From Trichinella spiralis (taxonomy: Eukaryota > Nematoda > Enoplea > Trichinellida > Trichinellidae), in contig CM012954.1 in the NCBI GenBank assembly GCA_000181795.3, forward strand, positions 14,001,600-14,065,599: a stretch of DNA of 64,000 bases, read 5' to 3'. Shown piece by piece: positions 37,506 to 50,889 of the stretch (positions are counted from its first letter, which is position 1; every line of letters begins with the position of its first letter). Made by a program: the position numbers and the translations under genes. The notes under the pieces were generated by a model. That model made no database searches and was not told where the DNA came from. It saw nothing but the letters and a program-made list of their open reading frames with translations.

Positions 37506-37694
37506 CTTCCACCCAACAATGCTATTGCCTTTTGGCGTTTGTGGAAGAACGAATCATCATCGTCAGTCGATCAACGCAGACATCATCAACAACTGGTGAT
37601 TGAGAAACGCTTCTACCATAGGCTACAAAGCGCTCTATCAAAACGTGACAGTGAACTTCAAACCAATCCACACAGCACATGTAAAAAAGATATA
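37506..37694 (+). CDS. Candidate exon, unknown protein
   Basis: A long pyrimidine tract and TTTAG acceptor end at 37505, followed by about 62 open codons to a stop at 37694. The frame includes NNAIAFWRLWKNESSSS and QLVIEKRFYHRLQSALSK, a plausible charged helix, and is GC-richer than its flanks. Possible donors are CTG|GTGATT and ACAT|GTAAAA. No family recognised and no partner exon found. Confidence 0.25.
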
Positions 37695-40600
37695 TGAAAT
37701 AAAATTTACTGTTTCTGAAAATTATTGCTTTTGTTGATTTAATCGAATCAATTGTGAATCATCATCATCATCATCGATAGATTCTCCAATCACCAGACAC
37801 ACCCCAGACATTCCACATCCAACAACAATGTCATCCCTCCTCTGCTCTGACAAAAGTCCACAAAATATATACTAAACGGGTAATTTGCACTTTTATATAT
37901 TTATTTTTAACAAATCGATAAACATGTTTTTTTTTCCAACAACACAAAAAAACGAAACAATTCAGTCGTGCTAAATTACAATTGTTTGCTTATAATTTAT
38001 ATGATAATAATAATAATCAATTTGCAATTCTGTTCAACATTTCGCACACACACACACCGACTAAAACAAAACCGATGCCAACATTTGAAATTAATCTATT
38101 TTAAAATTCCATAATATTCTCAGTACATGAATATTTTAGCGTGGTTTTAGAGGTTGTCGAGTAAAAATTTAAAAAATAAAAAAACATGGCTTCTCCTCTT
38201 TGTCATCCAGTGACAACATTAAAATTCATTTCAACATCGGTGAGGAACTTTCTGCAGGAGAATTATTAAATTAAAGTACAAATTAATTAATTTAGCAGGA
38301 GTTTTGTCACCGCCCCCTCCTCGCATCCGCGGCGCATCTTCATTTTCCACAACTCGATGCTGCTCTATTGTGGGCGCTTGAAAGCCATTATTTATAACAC
38401 ATGCATTACTGAAGTTGAAAGTTTAATTAAAATAAAAACTCCACCATGTTTATATGAGAGAATTAAAAAAAACCAAAACGAAATAAAGAATAGAGTTCTA
38501 GAATGTGCTTGGGGATTTTTATTCCACTCATCTCTCATCAGACATCATTTTAATTGCAAATCTATTTATTCTCATTTTTGACAAAATATTTCAAATGCAA
38601 AATATTGGATGAATAAAAAGGCAAATAGAAAAATAAGACATTCAGTTGGTGATGTTTCAAACAGTGGACAGAAAAGTCAAAGATTATTTGAACAAAAAAG
38701 AAGCAAATCTGAAACCCTGAAGGAATATTTGGTTCTCTTTTCTACCTCGAGTATCATCAATGTGTGCGCGAAATCAATTGCAATCGCAGAATGAATAATT
38801 TCCATTATTCTACGAGCCAATTCACCAGATTGAAGATTGGAGAAGAGAATTATTCCATGTTTTTCTACCCCTATCTTTTAAAATTCAATAAATGGATATA
38901 AATCCACAGTCATTATGAAAATATCAAAATATTATCATTCCAATTTCATTTCATCTATAAATACTAAAAATAATACTGCAATTTCTAATTCCATACATCT
39001 TAAAAAATAACTTTGAGGAGTCTTTATCTATTTATGAAATACTTTCTTTACATAACGAACTATTTCAATGAACATAAAATTTGAATATTTCTTTTATAAA
39101 TCACTATTTTTTTTCTTGTATTTCTTCACAAATTTACATTCATCTCTGCAGTAGTACTTGTAGTTTTAGTAGTCGGTGAAATTTATTTTACAGATAAAGA
39201 TTTTGAGAGACAATTCGGTTGTGGGCTTTTTTTCCATAGCAAATCAAATTTACAACAGCAGTAAGGATGAATTTGTGAAAATGCAAAGTTTGATATTGAT
39301 GTTCATTTGTTCACCGAAATCAATGATAATAGGGTAAAAAACTGAGAAACGAAACAAAACATTAGAAAAAGTGTAAAACGCTATTTCAAAAAAAAGATAG
39401 ATAGAGCCGGGGAAAGTTAATCAAATTTCCCATTCATTTTCTCTATTCCATCGGAATTTGTTATGCAATTTCCAATGATGAATACTACGCTTTCTTCAAA
39501 CAAAAATTTATATTTTAATGTACTCTCTAAGGTATCTCGTCCATGTTGAACAGCAAAAAAAATAAAATTCCACAAACCCATACGCACAGGATAAAATATG
39601 ATAATGAAGCTAATGAATATGAAATTTAATCAAACAATTTCCACAAAGCTGAAAAGCTATTGATGAACAATGAATACGAAACAAAACAAAATCCTTCCAT
39701 TCATATATACAATATAATATATTCATCCCTTATTGGAGTATGATGTCTGATTGAAGAAAAATAAAACTGTGATTTGTTTCTTCAATTAAAATACTGTTAT
39801 TGTTAACAAAATCAATATGAAATTTCCTTCTATAAATATATATTGAGAAAAAAATTCATTTGTTCTTCAGGAAATAAAATTTACATTATATCATCATACT
39901 GTTTTCATATAGTATGATTGCATTCAGTATTCATATACTGTTTCAAAACAAAAATTATACATAAATAATAAAGCAAAGTATTTCAGTTAAAAATGAAAAG
40001 CATCAGATAAATAAACGTAATAATGTCGGAAATCGAGAACAGAAAATACAAATTAAGATGAATATTTGCTTGTGCAAACGAAATTTGATTAATGAATTTC
40101 AATTTCAGCACAAAACCAAAGGAAAGAAAAGAATAAATAAGTAAATAACTTTACAAATTATGCTAATAAAAAAGACAAATCTATTCGAAATTTTAATTTT
40201 GAAATGTTTTCGAATTGAAGAAGAAGATGAGTTTTTTTTTGAAAACTGTTACTTCGATATGAAGAAAAAAAGTAATGGAATTATTTAAAAAAAGTTAATT
40301 AAATTCGTTTGAAACGTCGCTGAATTATTTACACTTTTTTACAATAAAGTAATTGTGAAGAATAAATTTATAATGCTATCATGCTAATGTACTATGAATA
40401 TTTGAACTACCAAAATTGCACTATGAATAAATACACAATATTGGATTAAAATCAAACAATTGTAATGTTAACGTGCAATGCCTGTGGAATTAAATTTTTC
40501 AAATGTTCAGGAGAGATAATGTGATAAATAAAAATCTTCAAATCAACTTATTTTAAAACAATCAATAATACCAATGTCAATTATATATATATATAATAAT

Positions 40601-43600
40601 ACTCCATTTACACAAAGTCTCAAATAGCATTCATTCAACGTGCGCAAATCAATCGAATTAGAAAGTACTGCTTCAGCAGGCATCAAATAATATTAGTTTT
40701 TATCAGTTGAAATATTAAAGAATGTGAGAACTGACCAATTTTGTGGAGATAATGTTGAATAGAAGAAGAACAAAACAATGCACATCGCAAATTTAAAAAT
40801 CTGTAATGCATTGGGGCTTTTCAATAATTCATATTTGCTATTTGCCGAAAAAGTACAAAAAATTGAAGTTCAGCTTATTAGATTATTTTGTTCATTTCAA
40901 ATGATGAATAATATTTCGAAGTATGTTCTGAAAAATGAAAACAGTTGCTGCTTGGGAGGCACGCAAAAAATTGAAAACGCTTTTCAGATGCTTCAGCTCA
41001 GATGCAATTTATACATTGCTCACCTACATATCCATTTATATTTGAGCAAATGAAAAAACAATTTTTACATTCCTCAGTGATAAAAAAAATCATTAAAAGA
41101 ATATTAATGAAACAACTCCTTTACAGTAGACTAATTTGGAAAAAATTATGGAAAGCGAATTCTTGGTCATGCAACTGCAACTGATGATGAACTGGGAACA
41201 GACGAGAGGTGTGGCTTAATAAGATTCAAAATGCTTTCTCAGATTCTGGCACGGATAACTTCTTCACATTTATTTCTGTCCAATTTTCCATTAGCACATC
41301 TTACACAAAATCAGTACAACGCCAAATGACTAATCAAGCATAATCGATTGTACAATAAACAACCATCAAAAATTCAGAAAAAAAACAAAGATAATACACT
41401 TTTGTATTGTAATATTGAAGTCATATGCATGATTAAAATATGTAAAAATATGTTCCAAGAAATGAATTTGGAATTTCATTCTTTTCAATTGCACGTTAAA
41501 AATAGAAACTGAGGTGCAGCAAAGCAAAGGGGAAAACGATAAAAAGAACGCGCGTATCCTGTTAATTTCCCTCTTCAATTTTCACGTTTCCTTGGAGACT
41601 GAAAATTTGAAGAAGTCAGAAATACTTCAACTTCGAGTATTAAAATTCCAACATGCAAGTATATACATACATGTATATATATATATATATCATGAGTGAA
41701 ATAAAAGAACTAACTTTTGAACAATAAATAATAAATATCGTATGATGATAGTTGAAAAATAATAACATTTCTGTATTACCATTAAAAGTTTAATTAAAAA
41801 AATGGGGGAAAGTGAAAAGCAAAATAAATTAAAAAGCATGCTAAATATATTTTACGACTCTTGATTTACCATCTGCTTTAGTGTCATTCAACTTTATCAG
41901 ATACATAGATTAAATTTACTAGTTTAATGCTTCAAAGTGAACAAAAACAAAACAATCACATCGTCGTTTTATGTCCCATAAAAACAAATACAGAAGTTGT
42001 TGAAAGCAGATGAGCATCGTGAAAAGCTAAGAGTAAGATCAATAGTTACACAATTATCCTCTTAGCATAAGAAGAATTTTGCCTACACACGCACACACAC
42101 TTATAAGACAGGTACTTATTCATTCTACATTACTCTACAATGCTTTAATGATATTGTAATTTTCATATTTTATAACAAATGCATGCACATACATACATAC
42201 ATACTTATTATCATATAAGCAACTGATTTTTCACAGATTTTAAAATAATTTATGAATTGATTTCAATTTCAGTTTAAATCATCAGAAAGCAATTTCTACA
42301 AACGAACATTAGAAAACTTCCAAAAGATAAGTGCTTTGAAAATTTCAAATTCAAATCAAACAAATAAAAATGCATAATAACTGTACTATCAAGTATGCAT
42401 ATATAGCATGCTGAAGATAAATGCTGAGTTGTGAAACGTTGCTTATGCTAATTATTAGCAAACCCAAATTCTAAATAAAAATTTTGTGAAGAAATAGAAC
42501 TGAAAAATCTGATCAATGAAATATAGACACTTTTTCACAATTATCATAAAAAACAAAGTAATAATAGTTTAAATTGCAATATAAAACAGTTCTTCACTAG
42601 ATTATTGTTTTATGAGGAAAAGCAAATATTTTTTTCTTTAATTTGCCTACAGAATTTCACAATTCAAAGCGTTTGCTGAAATTTTAAGTAATCATCACGT
42701 CAGTCATGAAGTTAGCGTCATTTGATTTTCCCTCAGAATTGAGTTCAGCTCATTACGCATTGATGCAAATTGATTGCACTTTCACAAACCGTAGCGCTTG
42801 TATCACATCTAACTCAACCATTATTCCACATATTCTTATAGTTACTTAGCACACACGTCACACAAAAAAATATATACATACATTTTTCATTTTTACATTA
42901 TATTATTTCAAAAGAAGTAAGGTTTTTCATTTCTCATCATGCATGCCATATTCATGAATAAATTCAATGATAAAGTTGCACACTTTGAACAAGCAGAAAA
43001 TTCTTATTTATCATTCAAATATTCTTCTTCTTATAATTATATAATTTAACATTGACAAGGTAAGTGCAAAGAAATTAACAAAAAATTATTACTGATATTT
43101 TTCCATATAAATGTACATTTCTGCACATATCTAGATATTCTGAGACTTTTCTTCATTTTCCTCATCCTTATGAAAAGAATAATCAGAATAATGTGACAAA
43201 TATTCTCCGACAAATACATAAATAAATAAATAAATATGTACATACAAGGCTAATAAGAAATTCGAATAATTCAAAGTCAAAAATCAATCGTTAAACTCTT
43301 CAGTGTAAAAAATATTTAATATTGCGTTCCTATAGAATCCTTCGCTGATTTTCTCAAGATCTAAACTTGCACGTAAAATTTTAAGCAATTTCAAAGAAAT
43401 AATTTTTCACTCATCTTGATAAATTCATTAAAAAAATAACAATTTCCTGCATAACAATTTTACTTTTAGTTCAAGAAGTTCGTGTGAAATTTCAAATTCT
43501 GCATTATTAAGTAATGTGAACCGTGACACTGATGACACAATCTGTAAAAGTTATATTGATATTTTTGTATTACTACTCTCACCATTACTATCAATAAATT

Positions 43601-43603
43601 ATG

Positions 43604-43606
<3 letters not shown>

Positions 43607-43646
<40 letters not shown>

Positions 43647-43647
43647 C
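43607..43647. repeat. (TA)n microsatellite
   Basis: About 18 TA units with one TG interruption near the right end. Confidence 0.9.
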
Positions 43648-45062
43648 ATCATCTAACAAATAATGTTATGTAATGTAAATATAACAAAATGACAGACAGA
43701 TAGAAATAGAGAGAAACAAAAATATTTCTCATTGCAGTCATCATTACACCTACAGTTGTTTGAATATTATGATCAGAAAAATGATGCCACAGATGGATCT
43801 TCTGAAGCAGACGGAAGTACATTCTTCCTAATTCAACAGTGCAAGTAAATGTCATCAATAAATTATTAGTTCACTTAATCAGGAACAATAACTTAAGCAG
43901 CGTATCAAATTCAGGAACCTATTTTTCATTATTATTTAGTTCATTACAGTTTTTTCTCTTAATTTAAATATCATCATACAGTTCGTAATGCAAACTTGCA
44001 CAAATGACCAATACAACAATGGAACTTATGGCAACAAAATAAGAGAAAAAACCCAAAAAAAATAATTTAAGCAAAAACATGGACATGGGACTGAAATTTT
44101 TCATCTGAAATTATAAGGCACGACTGAATTTTCATTTTCAATAACATAAGTAGAATTAATTCACAATCAATATTCATATGATAAGCTGAATTTGTTTTAA
44201 ATAGGTAAAAATCTCGCCGGTAAACATCAATTAACATTTAATAATTTTGAACATTTTGTTTTTGTAAGATGAACCAACCGCAAATGAATGGAAATTCCTC
44301 AAGCGTGCACGGATTAAATTATCTTTTAGCGCGATTAGTTATGCAAATTTTACGTTGATCAATTTAGTGCACAACTGCATTTTAGCAGTGAAGCATAGAA
44401 AAAAATCATTTTCTTTTGCAAAACCTTCTCAACTGATATAACATGGAATACAGTAGAATAAATAAATAAGTAAATAAAAATTATTATTCCACTTTTCCTT
44501 CAATTATTGTTGGAAAAATATAATACTACTCCTGCTGATAAACTGAATATGTGAAGTGATTTGCAATAGTTTGAATAAACAGATTTCATCTTTTAAACTT
44601 ATTCAAAGTAAACATTCATTTTTTATCACGTACAAGAAAGAAATGATCAATACCTAAGACAAAAATGTTGCACAATTTAAATAAACAAATAAACAATACA
44701 TGAAAAATTCTGTAAATAATGTGCAAAAAAATGGTGAAAATTTTTTCCATTTATGGCCGCATTAAAAATATAAAAAAATCAGAAGAATATTGAAAAATAA
44801 GTAAATAACAACACCGATGGACAATTGGAATATTTAATAAGTTGCATACTGCGAGTTTCTAGTGTTAAAAATGTTTCGGTTCGATCATGATTCCACTGCT
44901 ACGTAGGAAAGTTTTCAGTAAACATCACAAAATCAACACATTGCAAGCGTAGATTTTCACCGACCAATCACAAAGAGAGTCATCTCCAAAACTTCTGCTC
45001 GTTCAACGTCAACTCGACGGTCACTTTCCTAATCAGCTTGTAATCAATTCACTTCGGCTATT

Positions 45063-45094
45063 GTTTATTTATTTATTTATTTATTTATTTATTT
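45063..45094. repeat. (TTTA)n microsatellite
   Basis: About eight TTTA units. Confidence 0.9.
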
Positions 45095-47831
45095 TGTTGC
45101 CATCGTCGAGAGGTAAACAATAATGAAAATGAGTAGAGCGTGAGAGAGGAATAGATTTTTCTGTAGATGTTGTTATATAGATTTTTGAATATTATATATT
45201 GTTTATCGCTTTTCACTTCAAAGCTGCTACTTGGCATAACAAATGCGACGCAACGACCTCAAACAAAAGAACAAAATTTTCTCCATTGCATAAATTCAAT
45301 TTCAACTCGTCAATCGCCCTACCAAAATTCAGCTAACACCACTCTGAGGTAAGCCATTTTTCAAACCTTACACCATTTTTTCTTATCAAAATAAAAATAA
45401 TTCATCTTGGAAAATTATAATTAATGACTAATAAAAAAGAACCTGACAAATTCATACAATGTGCAATTATAGTTTGCTTTTGAAATACAAATGTCTTTTT
45501 ACATCCCAACAATACACCAAATACTAGCAATGATTGATTAATTATATTCTTCTTCATAATGGTCATTAATTAATAATAAAAGAATCATAACAACAAAATA
45601 AATAACTTTAAAACATGAAAATATCAAAGACGTCATAGATGATAAATAAATAAATAAAACATTTCTGTTATGAATAATCAATTATTATAAAATGGACAAT
45701 TTAAGAATTCCAATTCCAATTAAAATGCTGCTATTAGCGAATTTTATTCATGCAAAATATTTGCACAGTGTTCATTTTCAATATTAACAATAGTATAAGG
45801 TAATTAATAATAAGAAAAGACACCTGGAAAAGTAGAGAAAAAAAAACTTAACACCAAGATTTTCCCATCAATAGCTAATGAGTGAAGAGGAGAAAAGAAA
45901 GGAAACAAGCAAAAGCCTCACTTATCGCATTAGCTGAATAAATGCAACATGTAAAACGTGGCAACAATTTGACAATAATGCAAAACAGAGGCATACTGTG
46001 AAGAAAAAAATTTTATTCAATTTCTTATTATGGTCAATTTGTTCATTAAATCAGAAAAAGCACTAAATGTGTCGTTAAAAATGATTTCCGAAACACGAAA
46101 CAACGCAAGCTTCATTAAAGAACTCAAAAAGTCTGTTTAAACTAATTTTCCACGCCATTCACTCAACTCAAATTTGTTAATATTGAATATTATCAAGAAG
46201 AAATAGATCAAACAGGCTCATCATCGTTGTTTTCTTATTTTTTTCCCACCATTATGCAAATTAAATTACACGTGCGCTTTGGAAATATTTAAATTTTCCA
46301 CTTTTTCGAACCTGCTATACAGATATCTACGTATACATGCACATGAATGATGGTGAGTTTAAATTTACATGGAAACTAAAATATATTGCGTGCCAAACTT
46401 ATTGACGACAAATCCCTTCAATTTCACGAGCATCCGTTGCGTCAATGCATATCAAATGAATAATATAATCTTCAATTATCACTTATGGACAATTTGAAAC
46501 AATTTGTAATGCTGAGCAACAATAATTATGGTTGCACATACTTTTCAAGTAAACTTCACATTATAGCAAATCATTTTGAAATATTTTCATTTTGAAAATT
46601 ATCAAATACTTGCATTATTCCTCACCACTGCAGTTTATTAATAATGGGATTTAATTGCAATTATGACCAATCGAAATGAATCAATTCATCGGCTATTTTG
46701 TTTTTTGCTTTTTCACGGAGGAAATCAGTGATTGTATAAATTTAGTTTGCTTAACAATAGAAGAATAAACTATCTCTCTAAAAATAAACAGAATATTCTC
46801 TCATAAATAAACATATAAATCCAATTGTCAACAAATGGCGGATAATTTTATAATTTTCTCTTCTAACTTTCAGCCTTTTCTGCATCATGCACAAAGACAA
46901 AAATTACTCATTAGCGAACCTTTCCCAACTATAATCTTCTTAGTTATGGAAACACTGTTTGCAGAGTAAAATGAATCCCAATAAGATTAAAATTATATAG
47001 TATTATTTAAATTATCGGTTTCAATTGATCATACAAGTTGAACAAAAGAAAAGTAGTGGGCGGGCGGTGAAGTGGATGTTTATCCTGTCCAATGGTTCAG
47101 GCAACGCATAAAATGCGCAAACTACCAATTAACAATAAAAATCACCACCATATTATACGATGCTCCTATGACGAAAATGATGGATATTGTCTGAACAACA
47201 AAACTTCTTTTTTCCAACTACACAAACAATCTATACTTTGAAATTGATTCAAATTCAGCGATAACAAATTCCCTTAAATCAAACACTTTTACCCAATTAG
47301 TAATAAAAAGAAATAATATACCACTGTTTTTATTTTATTAAACGTGAAGAAATTAACTAGTGTTGTATGAAAAACAAGGAAAACGTAGCCTCTGTTAGAA
47401 TACTTTTGACATATGAAAAGTTAGATCAGCATTACAGCATAATTACATTCTCAATAGTATGTAAAGTAATAAAGACAAAATAAAATACATGCTACATAAA
47501 ATTATGTATTAAAATATATTGGCATAATACCATTTCGGATTGATTGAATTCATAAGAAAATTACTTTCATCTTATGAAAATCAATATTACAAACCCATAA
47601 TTTTAAAGTGTTACATTGTACGCAAAAATAAACACCCAAATTCAAATCCATTTCAGTGTAGATAATTGAATAAATGCAAAATTAGCCTATTGGATATGGG
47701 ATAATTCATAATTGATTAATAAGTGGAAAATCGATTCATTCGAATTCAGCTTAATCATATATGATTGTTTTCTTTGTAAATTTTACAGACATTGAAGAAA
47801 TATTTCCATTAAAAACAAAGAACAGAAGAAT

Positions 47832-49145
47832 ATGGATAACACCAGTAGTAATTATAATAATAGTAATAATAATGATGATGATGATAAATGGCCAGTGAAC
47901 AACAACTGCTGCCAATCGTTGACAGTGGAAGAACGTTTCGAATGGGAATATGAGCAATTTTTGACCATGTATGTGCAAACGTACAAATCGTTGTATTTGG
48001 TGGAGCTGATTTTGATCGCGTTCGGCCTGCTTGGCAATCTGCTCGCCCTAGCAACATTGATCTCAAGCCGCAAAATGCAAAGCCCCTCATTTTTGTACCA
48101 CAAAACACTGATGGTCGCCAACTTGATGTTCTGCTTGAATTACGCCTGTGTACAGGGTGTGGACCGAGATCAGGGCGGATTCAGCGGTTCACCGTTGTCC
48201 AAAGAGCAACAGTTCGTGTTCGAGAGTTATACGGCCGCATTCTATTCAGGGGTATTGAAAAGTGTGATCGCCAGCGTGTGCGGCTATTTGGCAAACTACA
48301 TGTGCCTGTTGATAAGCTTGGACCGTTTTTCCGGTATGATTTTATACCGCTGCTATACGAAGTTCAACAGTCGCCGGGTGGCGTTGCGGTTGATCGGTTT
48401 CACAGCTCTGCTGAGCGTGGTCGTCCATTCTTGGGCAGCTTGGATTGAAACATCCGTTGTGGACATGCGCCATGAGCAAAACGCGTTGCAAGTGCACCAA
48501 AATGGCACCCAAACGCACAGCACAAACCAATGCTGTTACACTTGGATGCGCAAATTGGAATTCAGTGAAATTGTCACTGCATTAATACAAGCGAAAAATG
48601 TCGTCAACCTGGTCACCAGACTGGTCAGTGCTGTACTGCTGACGTTGTTCACCGGCTCAACTTTGTACGCTTATATCGCGAGATCTAAACGGCGCAAGCA
48701 GTTCGGCTCGTTGAGCTGCAGAAGGCACATATTAGCTCAAAGGGGACGGTCGAGAAGCTTGTTCATCTTGATGACTGTTGTGGTCGTACTCAGCTATATT
48801 GAAGATTTGCCCAGAGAGGCAAAACGACTGCTGCAACTGATCTATCCGATGAATTATGTATTATATCGTATGTCTGATCCGCATCTTCCGGTCGAGGAAC
48901 GCCTGGTGGATTTTCGCCTATTACTCTACCTCTACCAATATTCGCAGATGTGGCTCAATTTATTCACCGTCATGAATAGCTCGCTTCCATTCTACTGCTA
49001 TTTGGCGTTCAACCCGATTTTCCGCCAAGAAGCTCAACGTACAGCCGTTGCATATTGTTGGCGTCTAGTGGCGTTGGTGAAACGACGTGGCATGAGTTCC
49101 AGAACTCCCAGAACAATGAGCACTTGGAAAAACGAGTCAATTTGA
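47832..49145 (+). CDS. Rhodopsin-class seven-transmembrane receptor, orphan
   Basis: Intronless, 437 residues. The N-terminus is Asn/Asp-rich, coded by (AAT)n and (GAT)n repeats. TM1 carries GLLGN (65-69, the GxxGN motif). TM3 ends in LDRF (163-166) where most rhodopsin-class receptors have DRY. TM7 has NPIFR (394-398) in place of NPxxY. Helices can be placed at about 53-78, 89-110, 136-165, 184-205, 258-281, 307-328 and 364-394. The third inner loop is basic. Such features occur in neuropeptide or chemosensory receptors of nematodes, but the subfamily and ligand are not clear. It lies beyond a gene-poor stretch of about 20 kb, and no other gene is close upstream. Confidence 0.8.
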   Translation: MDNTSSNYNNSNNNDDDDKWPVNNNCCQSLTVEERFEWEYEQFLTMYVQTYKSLYLVELILIAFGLLGNLLALATLISSRKMQSPSFLYHKTLMVANLMFCLNYACVQGVDRDQGGFSGSPLSKEQQFVFESYTAAFYSGVLKSVIASVCGYLANYMCLLISLDRFSGMILYRCYTKFNSRRVALRLIGFTALLSVVVHSWAAWIETSVVDMRHEQNALQVHQNGTQTHSTNQCCYTWMRKLEFSEIVTALIQAKNVVNLVTRLVSAVLLTLFTGSTLYAYIARSKRRKQFGSLSCRRHILAQRGRSRSLFILMTVVVVLSYIEDLPREAKRLLQLIYPMNYVLYRMSDPHLPVEERLVDFRLLLYLYQYSQMWLNLFTVMNSSLPFYCYLAFNPIFRQEAQRTAVAYCWRLVALVKRRGMSSRTPRTMSTWKNESI

Positions 49146-50210
49146 AAACATTCAATTCCCCCTATTTTTCCATCCTATACAATATTGTCAAAATACAATA
49201 CTGCCATCATTGACAATGTATTGCTATTTGTTTGTTTTTGTTTTTCCTTTTTTTCTTACTTATATAAAATAATTATGATACAATAATTTGTCAATGGAAT
49301 AGTTGTAAAAAATCAACGTAAAATTATCAATAACAATTAATGCACATTGTGCATAAAAATTCCACAACATCAGCAAATATGATAATCACAAAGCAATGCG
49401 CTGTTGAACACGACAAACTTAAAGATAAGATCATTTCGTAAAATTTTGGTTTTCAGTAATGCAAATCTTTTTTGAGAATTTTTGAAAATTTCAAAATCAA
49501 AATATTAATGCTTTCTCATGATTAAAATAAAAATTATTTCCACTTGTTTGAAAAATCTTCAGTCAATATCAAAAGTTCAATCAAATGAAATCTGATGTTC
49601 AAAAGTAACTGAACAATAAACAGCTAGTTTAAAATTTTAAGTAAACAGTAGAAATATTAACCAAATGCAATGATTTCTGTTCAAAGTTGCGATGAATTTT
49701 TTCCGTTTAAACAATAGTAAACATCTGCATTACTTGCATTACAATGCACAGCATTATTGATAAATGATGATTGTTATAAACAGCATTAAGAAACGATGAA
49801 AAACAAATATGAAAGAATTTAATTTAAATATACTGGATAGAAAAATCACGCAAAAGTGAATAAACAAGTTCAACCCATGTACCCTATGATTTGTCAGCTT
49901 TGTTTTAATTAAATAATACATCTTTTGGTAAATAGAACTATCGAATGTTTCCCTCACAAATGGATGATTGCCAAATTGTTTAAAATTTCTGCAGCGCACT
50001 TAATTTGGAAGCCAGTTTTTCAAGTAGAAATATCAAAATTAATAAACAGATAACCAACTGATTTGAATAATCTTAAACAACAGCTGCTACTTATATAGTG
50101 ACTTTGATTTTATAGTGACAGATGAAAATTATTGTCATGTTTTATGTCAGTTGGTTCGAGTGAAAAATGATCATCTAAAAGATTCTCCAAATTCTCTAAC
50201 AATAACAAAT

Positions 50211-50275
50211 ACTACTACTACTACTACTAATAATAATAATAATAATAATAATAATGATGATGATGATGATGATAA
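50211..50275. repeat. Compound (ACT)(AAT)(GAT) trinucleotide repeat
   Basis: Three adjoining trinucleotide runs, about 22 units in total. Confidence 0.9.
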
Positions 50276-50633
50276 TGAAATAATTTTGCACCAGAAATTC
50301 AAAATGCAAAACTGCTTTTGAAAAAGTAGAAAAAATTTAAAAGTTTTCCAGTTGAAAAAAAATTGAAATCTATTGTTGCAACGATGTGCAATTATAAAAT
50401 TGATAATATGGGTATTGATTTTGTTCAATGTACCCCCGTTGGTATTGTAGTGGATTATTTTTGGTTAACATTTGCAAAATTGTGTGAACCACTTTTTGAA
50501 AATTGTGTCCCACAAAAACAAAGCAACAGCGAAAAGTAAAAGCGGTGTGTAGCGAATTGAATCGTGATGATGATGATGATGGCATAAATTTTTGTTGCAT
50601 ACGCAGACGACGTCAATTTGCCCATCCATTCAA

Positions 50634-50666
<33 letters not shown>

Positions 50667-50704
50667 GGCAAGTCAGCAGCCAGCCAACGAACGAACGAAC
50701 GAAA
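50634..50704. repeat. AAGC and GAAC tetranucleotide runs
   Basis: About nine AAGC-type units followed by four GAAC units, just upstream of the F-box gene leader. Confidence 0.85.
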
Positions 50705-50889
50705 GTGAGGAAAGAAAAAGTGAAAATTGAAATAGCAGAGTGAAAAATTCAAGCACGCATAAACAAGCTTTTCGCCTCTGGTTGAGGTTGCGCTTTGCAC
50801 CACTGCCTGCATCTGCCTCTGTCGCATACAATTTGTATACTCGTTGCAGGTCTGGTCGGTTGTATATTTGCAGAATAGAATTATTTATC

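Larger units (their letters stand above)
33301..47831. other. Gene desert of about 14.5 kb
   Basis: Very AT-rich. Many chance ORFs of 60-90 codons are rich in Phe, Ile, Asn and Lys and have no family features. Simple repeats include (CA)n near 36408-36424, (TA)n at 43607-43647 and (TTTA)n at 45063-45094. The only exon-like frame is at 37506. A GC box-like GGGCGGGCGG at about 47060 lies about 770 bases before the GPCR start. No transposon ends or coding remnants were recognised. Confidence 0.55.
49146..50889. other. Intergenic with microsatellites, 5' region of the F-box gene
   Basis: AT-rich to 50100, then a compound (ACT)n(AAT)n(GAT)n repeat and from 50634 a run of AAGC then GAAC tetramers. 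The frame of the F-box protein stays open upstream to 50740, but an acceptor at 50871-50873 (tatatttgcag) makes 50890 the better start. Confidence 0.55.

Noticed and set aside
40778-41053. 91-codon plus-strand ORF in the desert
   Set aside because: AT-driven composition, no splice context and no family pattern.
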